DNA of 5,947 nt from contig JANXUW010000367.1 in the NCBI GenBank assembly GCA_025351985.1, positions 1 to 5,947 of the forward strand, in the 5' to 3' direction. Below are positions 3,967 through 5,947 of the stretch, in pieces (position 1 is the stretch's first letter; each line of letters begins with the position of its first letter). A program made the translations under genes and the position numbers. Source of the DNA: Pseudolysobacter sp. (GTDB lineage: Bacteria > Pseudomonadota > Gammaproteobacteria > Xanthomonadales > Rhodanobacteraceae). Under the pieces are notes generated by a model. The model made no database searches and was not told the DNA's origin. It saw only the letters and a list, made by a program, of their open reading frames with translations.

Positions 3967-5331
3967 TCAATAAGCAAACTCGTTGAACACCGGATCGACG
4001 CTGCCTTTCCATTGCTTGTGGAATAGTTCGAGCTTGCGCTCGGCGGGCGTCTGGTTGGCTTCGGCGAATTCGATCAGCGGTTCGATGAAACTGCTTTCGT
4101 CGGCGCCCTTGCTGTTCTTGCGCGCGCGGCGCTGCAGGCCGGCGTGGGCGATCTTGAGCGCCTGGATTGCAAGGTCGCGTAACGTGCCGTTGCGGAACGG
4201 CGTTTTCAGCGCATGTCTGGCGACGCCATCGCGCAATTGATTGCGCTCGATCATCGAAAAATCCTTGACGAGATCCCACGCCGCATCGAGCGCCGCATCG
4301 TCGTACAACAGGCCAACCCAGAATGCGGGCAATGCGCACAGGCGATTCCACGGCCCGCCATCGGCGCCGCGCATTTCCAGATAACGTTTCAGCCGCACCT
4401 CGGGGAACGACGTGGTCATGTGATCGGCCCAGTCTTTCAGCGTCGGTTTTTCACCGGGCAACGCCGGCAGTTTGCCGTCCATGAAATGGCGGAACGACTG
4501 TCCGCTGGCGTCGATATATTTGCCGTCGCGATAGACAAAATACATCGGCACATCGAGCAGATAATCGACGTAACGCTCGAAACCGAAACCATCCTTGAAC
4601 ACGAAGTCGAGCATGCCGGTGCGATCGGGATCGGTGTCGGTCCAGATGTGCGAGCGATAGCTCAAAAATCCGTTCGGCTTGCCTTCGGTGAACGGCGAGT
4701 CGGCGAACAGCGCAGTGGCGATCGGCTGAAGTGCGAGCGAGACACGGAATTTCTTGACCATGTCCGCCTCATTGGCGAAATCCAGATTGACCTGCACGGT
4801 GCACGTGCGCGTCATCATGTCGAGGCCGAGATTGCCGCGTTTGGGCATGTAGGAGCGCATGATCGCGTAGCGGCCTTTGGGCATCCACGGCATTTCTTCG
4901 CGCGTCCATTTCGGCTGGAAACCCATACCGAGAAAACCGAGGCCGAGTTCTTCGGCGACGGTTTTCACTTCGCGCAAATGCGTGCCGACCTCGCTGCAGG
5001 TGTCGTGGATGGTTTCGACCTGGCCGCCGGAAAGTTCGAGCTGGCCGGCGGGTTCGAGCGTGATCGAGCCATCGCCACGCGTGAGCGCAATGATGTTTTC
5101 GCCTTCGAAGGACGGCTGCCAACCGAAGCGCGTGAGACCTTGCAGCATCGCGCGGATGCCGCTTTCGCCTTCATACGTCGGCGGGCGCAGATCGTCGAGG
5201 CGGAAACCGAATTTTTCGTGCTCGGTGCCGATGCGCCAGTCGGCCGGCGCGCGCGTGCCGCCGCCGAGATACTCGACGAGTTCGGCGCGGTTGTGAATCG
5301 GAATACTTTTCTCTGCACTGGGACCGGACAC
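3967..5331 (-). CDS. gshA: Glutamate-cysteine ligase, plant-type (glutathione biosynthesis)
   Basis: This 454-aa cytosolic enzyme joins L-glutamate and L-cysteine with ATP to give gamma-glutamylcysteine, the first and usually rate-limiting step of glutathione synthesis (EC 6.3.2.2). It belongs to the plant/alphaproteobacterial-type GCS2 family also found in Xanthomonadales, not the E. coli GshA type. Visible family blocks include [10 protein letters not shown] (34-43), [14 protein letters not shown] (53-66), [18 protein letters not shown] (87-104), the [15 protein letters not shown] segment (163-177), [20 protein letters not shown] (202-221), and [13 protein letters not shown] (316-328). Length is as expected and the frame is intact. 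The start is GTG at 5331, because GAGG (5337-5340) sits 5 bases upstream; an overlapping ATG at 5333 is in the wrong frame. The stop TGA at 3967-3969 is followed by a hairpin, and the mobile element inserted beyond that, so the gene should be unaffected. Very high confidence in family. Confidence 0.97.
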   Translation of the reverse strand: MSGPSAEKSIPIHNRAELVEYLGGGTRAPADWRIGTEHEKFGFRLDDLRPPTYEGESGIRAMLQGLTRFGWQPSFEGENIIALTRGDGSITLEPAGQLELSGGQVETIHDTCSEVGTHLREVKTVAEELGLGFLGMGFQPKWTREEMPWMPKGRYAIMRSYMPKRGNLGLDMMTRTCTVQVNLDFANEADMVKKFRVSLALQPIATALFADSPFTEGKPNGFLSYRSHIWTDTDPDRTGMLDFVFKDGFGFERYVDYLLDVPMYFVYRDGKYIDASGQSFRHFMDGKLPALPGEKPTLKDWADHMTTSFPEVRLKRYLEMRGADGGPWNRLCALPAFWVGLLYDDAALDAAWDLVKDFSMIERNQLRDGVARHALKTPFRNGTLRDLAIQALKIAHAGLQRRARKNSKGADESSFIEPLIEFAEANQTPAERKLELFHKQWKGSVDPVFNEFAY

Positions 5332-5407
5332 ATGAACCTCGTTTGAGAATCTCGGAATTGGAACGTGGCTGCTCAGGCTTCGGTCTTCGATGCCCCTTCG
5401 AACAAGC

Positions 5408-5488
5408 CGTCATCCCAGCGAAGGCTGGGATCCAGTTCTCGTCGAAACCTGCTGGAAGAACTGGATTCCAGTCTCCGCTGGAATGACG
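5408..5488. repeat. Large imperfect palindrome, REP/BIME-like intergenic repeat
   Basis: Two 32-base arms (5408-5439 and 5457-5488) are reverse complements with 4 mismatches, separated by 17 bases. The left arm starts CGTCATCCCAGCG and the right arm ends CGCTGGAATGACG. Each arm also has an internal dyad around CCAGCG...CTGG. This is the familiar CGTCATTCC...GGAATGACG dispersed repeat type seen in many Gammaproteobacteria and Betaproteobacteria. Transcribed, it would fold into a long stem and could insulate the divergent genes. Confidence 0.85.
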
Positions 5489-5504
5489 AGCAAAAACAAA
5501 AACG

Positions 5505-5532
5505 TTGACACTCGCCTTTGCCGAGCAACCAT
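5505..5532 (+). promoter_or_regulatory. Possible promoter for the peptide-binding protein gene
   Basis: A consensus TTGACA lies at 5505-5510. The best -10 candidate at 16 bases spacing is AACCAT (5527-5532), which is poor. The start would lie about 95 bases before the GTG. This is weak support. Confidence 0.25.
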
Positions 5533-5631
5533 CCAGCCTCACACATGGGGCCGCGCTGACAAAACCAAAGGAGCCGCGCGCAAGTTTCGCGGTGGCTTGC
5601 ACACCAGCGCGTTTGGCCGAACACTCCACGC

Positions 5632-5947
5632 GTGTACTCGATCACTATAACAACTCGCCCGCGACGATGGCTGCATGCCGCGTCGGCATTGACGTGGCTG
5701 TTCGCCATCGCTCTGTCGAACGCGAGTGCTGCGGACGCGGGCGGGCACACGCTGGTGCGCGGCAACGGACCCGAACCGGCGACGCTGGATGCGCATCGCT
5801 GCCAGGAAGTGGCTTGCGGCAACATCCTGCGCGATCTGTACGAAGGCCTCGTGACCGAAGCAGCGGATGGCACACTGATCCCCGGCGTGGCGAAAAGCTG
5901 GAGCCATTCCGCCGACGAACGAATCTGGCACTTCGAGTTGCGCGAGG
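5632..5947 (+). CDS. Extracellular peptide-binding protein, OppA/DppA type (5' part)
   Basis: The first 105 residues of a solute-binding protein of family 5 are present; the gene continues past the right edge. Residues 1-33 form a signal peptide: basic RPRRW, a hydrophobic core ALTWLFAIAL, and a likely cleavage after SNASA or ASAADA. The mature start reads LVRGNGPEPATLDAHRCQEV and then NILRDLYEGLVTE, GTLIPGVAKSWSHSADERIW and HFELRE. These match the conserved N-terminal region of OppA/DppA-like proteins (EPxTLDPH..., LYEGLV, PGVAxSW). It would bind oligopeptides in the periplasm and hand them to an ABC transporter. The GTG at 5632 is the best in-frame start, since no in-frame ATG lies upstream, but it lacks a clear Shine-Dalgarno. 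Substrate cannot be told from this part. Confidence 0.9.
   Translation, partial: MYSITITTRPRRWLHAASALTWLFAIALSNASAADAGGHTLVRGNGPEPATLDAHRCQEVACGNILRDLYEGLVTEAADGTLIPGVAKSWSHSADERIWHFELRE

Larger units (their letters stand above)
5332..5631. other. Intergenic region between divergent gshA and the peptide-binding protein gene
   Basis: This 300-base region holds the gshA ribosome-binding site (GAGG, 5337-5340), the palindromic repeat at 5408-5488, and a possible -35 box TTGACA at 5505-5510 for the rightward gene. I see no convincing coding sequence. The overlapping frames here are short and lack ribosome-binding sites or recognisable products. Confidence 0.6.

Noticed and set aside
4213..5346. 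Long plus-strand open frame (377 aa)
   Set aside because: It lies antisense to gshA, whose product matches its family along its whole length. The frame is a by-product of GC-rich codon use and has no recognisable domain.
5373..5931. Minus-strand frames opposite the peptide-binding protein gene
   Set aside because: They overlap the signal peptide and conserved N-terminal region of the OppA-type protein and the palindromic repeat. None shows a domain.

Overview
The window looks like a chromosomal segment of a moderately GC-rich gammaproteobacterium, most plausibly of the Xanthomonadales (Xanthomonas/Lysobacter/Rhodanobacter-like). This rests on the plant-type GshA, the CGTCAT...ATGACG palindromic intergenic repeat, and the kinds of IS remnants present. 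The placement is an inference from gene flavour, not a search result.

Layout. Positions 1-421 hold a chain of very small, tightly packed plus-strand reading frames linked by TGATG and ATGA overlaps. They look like phage or mobile DNA and I do not recognise them. A zinc-dependent cytidine/dCMP deaminase-type gene follows on the minus strand (418-903). Next comes a small graveyard of transposons: the 5' end of an IS1182-family transposase on the plus strand (1002 to about 1217), broken off in mid-domain, and an opposed fragment of an IS21-family IstA N-terminus (1259-1363, minus).

The central object is an apparently intact mobile element at 1452-3916 (2465 bp). It is bounded by 22-bp perfect terminal inverted repeats beginning GGTAGTGTCTCA and flanked by an 8-bp direct repeat AAGCGATA (1444-1451 and 3917-3924). 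It carries a single-frame IS1-type DDE transposase, a 63-aa protein directly downstream whose stop codon lies in the left inverted repeat, a divergently transcribed 319-aa P63C-domain protein, and a convergent 78-aa basic protein. The 319-aa and 78-aa proteins share a motif of about 27 residues. A ten-base dyad, ATGCnnGCAT (once GTGCnnGCAC), occurs four times between the divergent genes with 24/32/24-bp spacing and once more over the start codon of the 78-aa gene. The element therefore reads as an IS that carries passenger genes and a shared regulatory network. Passenger function is unknown.

To the right, ordinary chromosome resumes. gshA (3967-5331, minus), encoding glutamate-cysteine ligase for glutathione synthesis, is followed by a hairpin. 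An intergenic region contains a large palindromic repeat. The window ends in the 5' part of a plus-strand gene for an exported OppA-type peptide-binding protein (5632 onward). The mobile element sits just downstream of gshA and its hairpin, so it probably left gshA intact.
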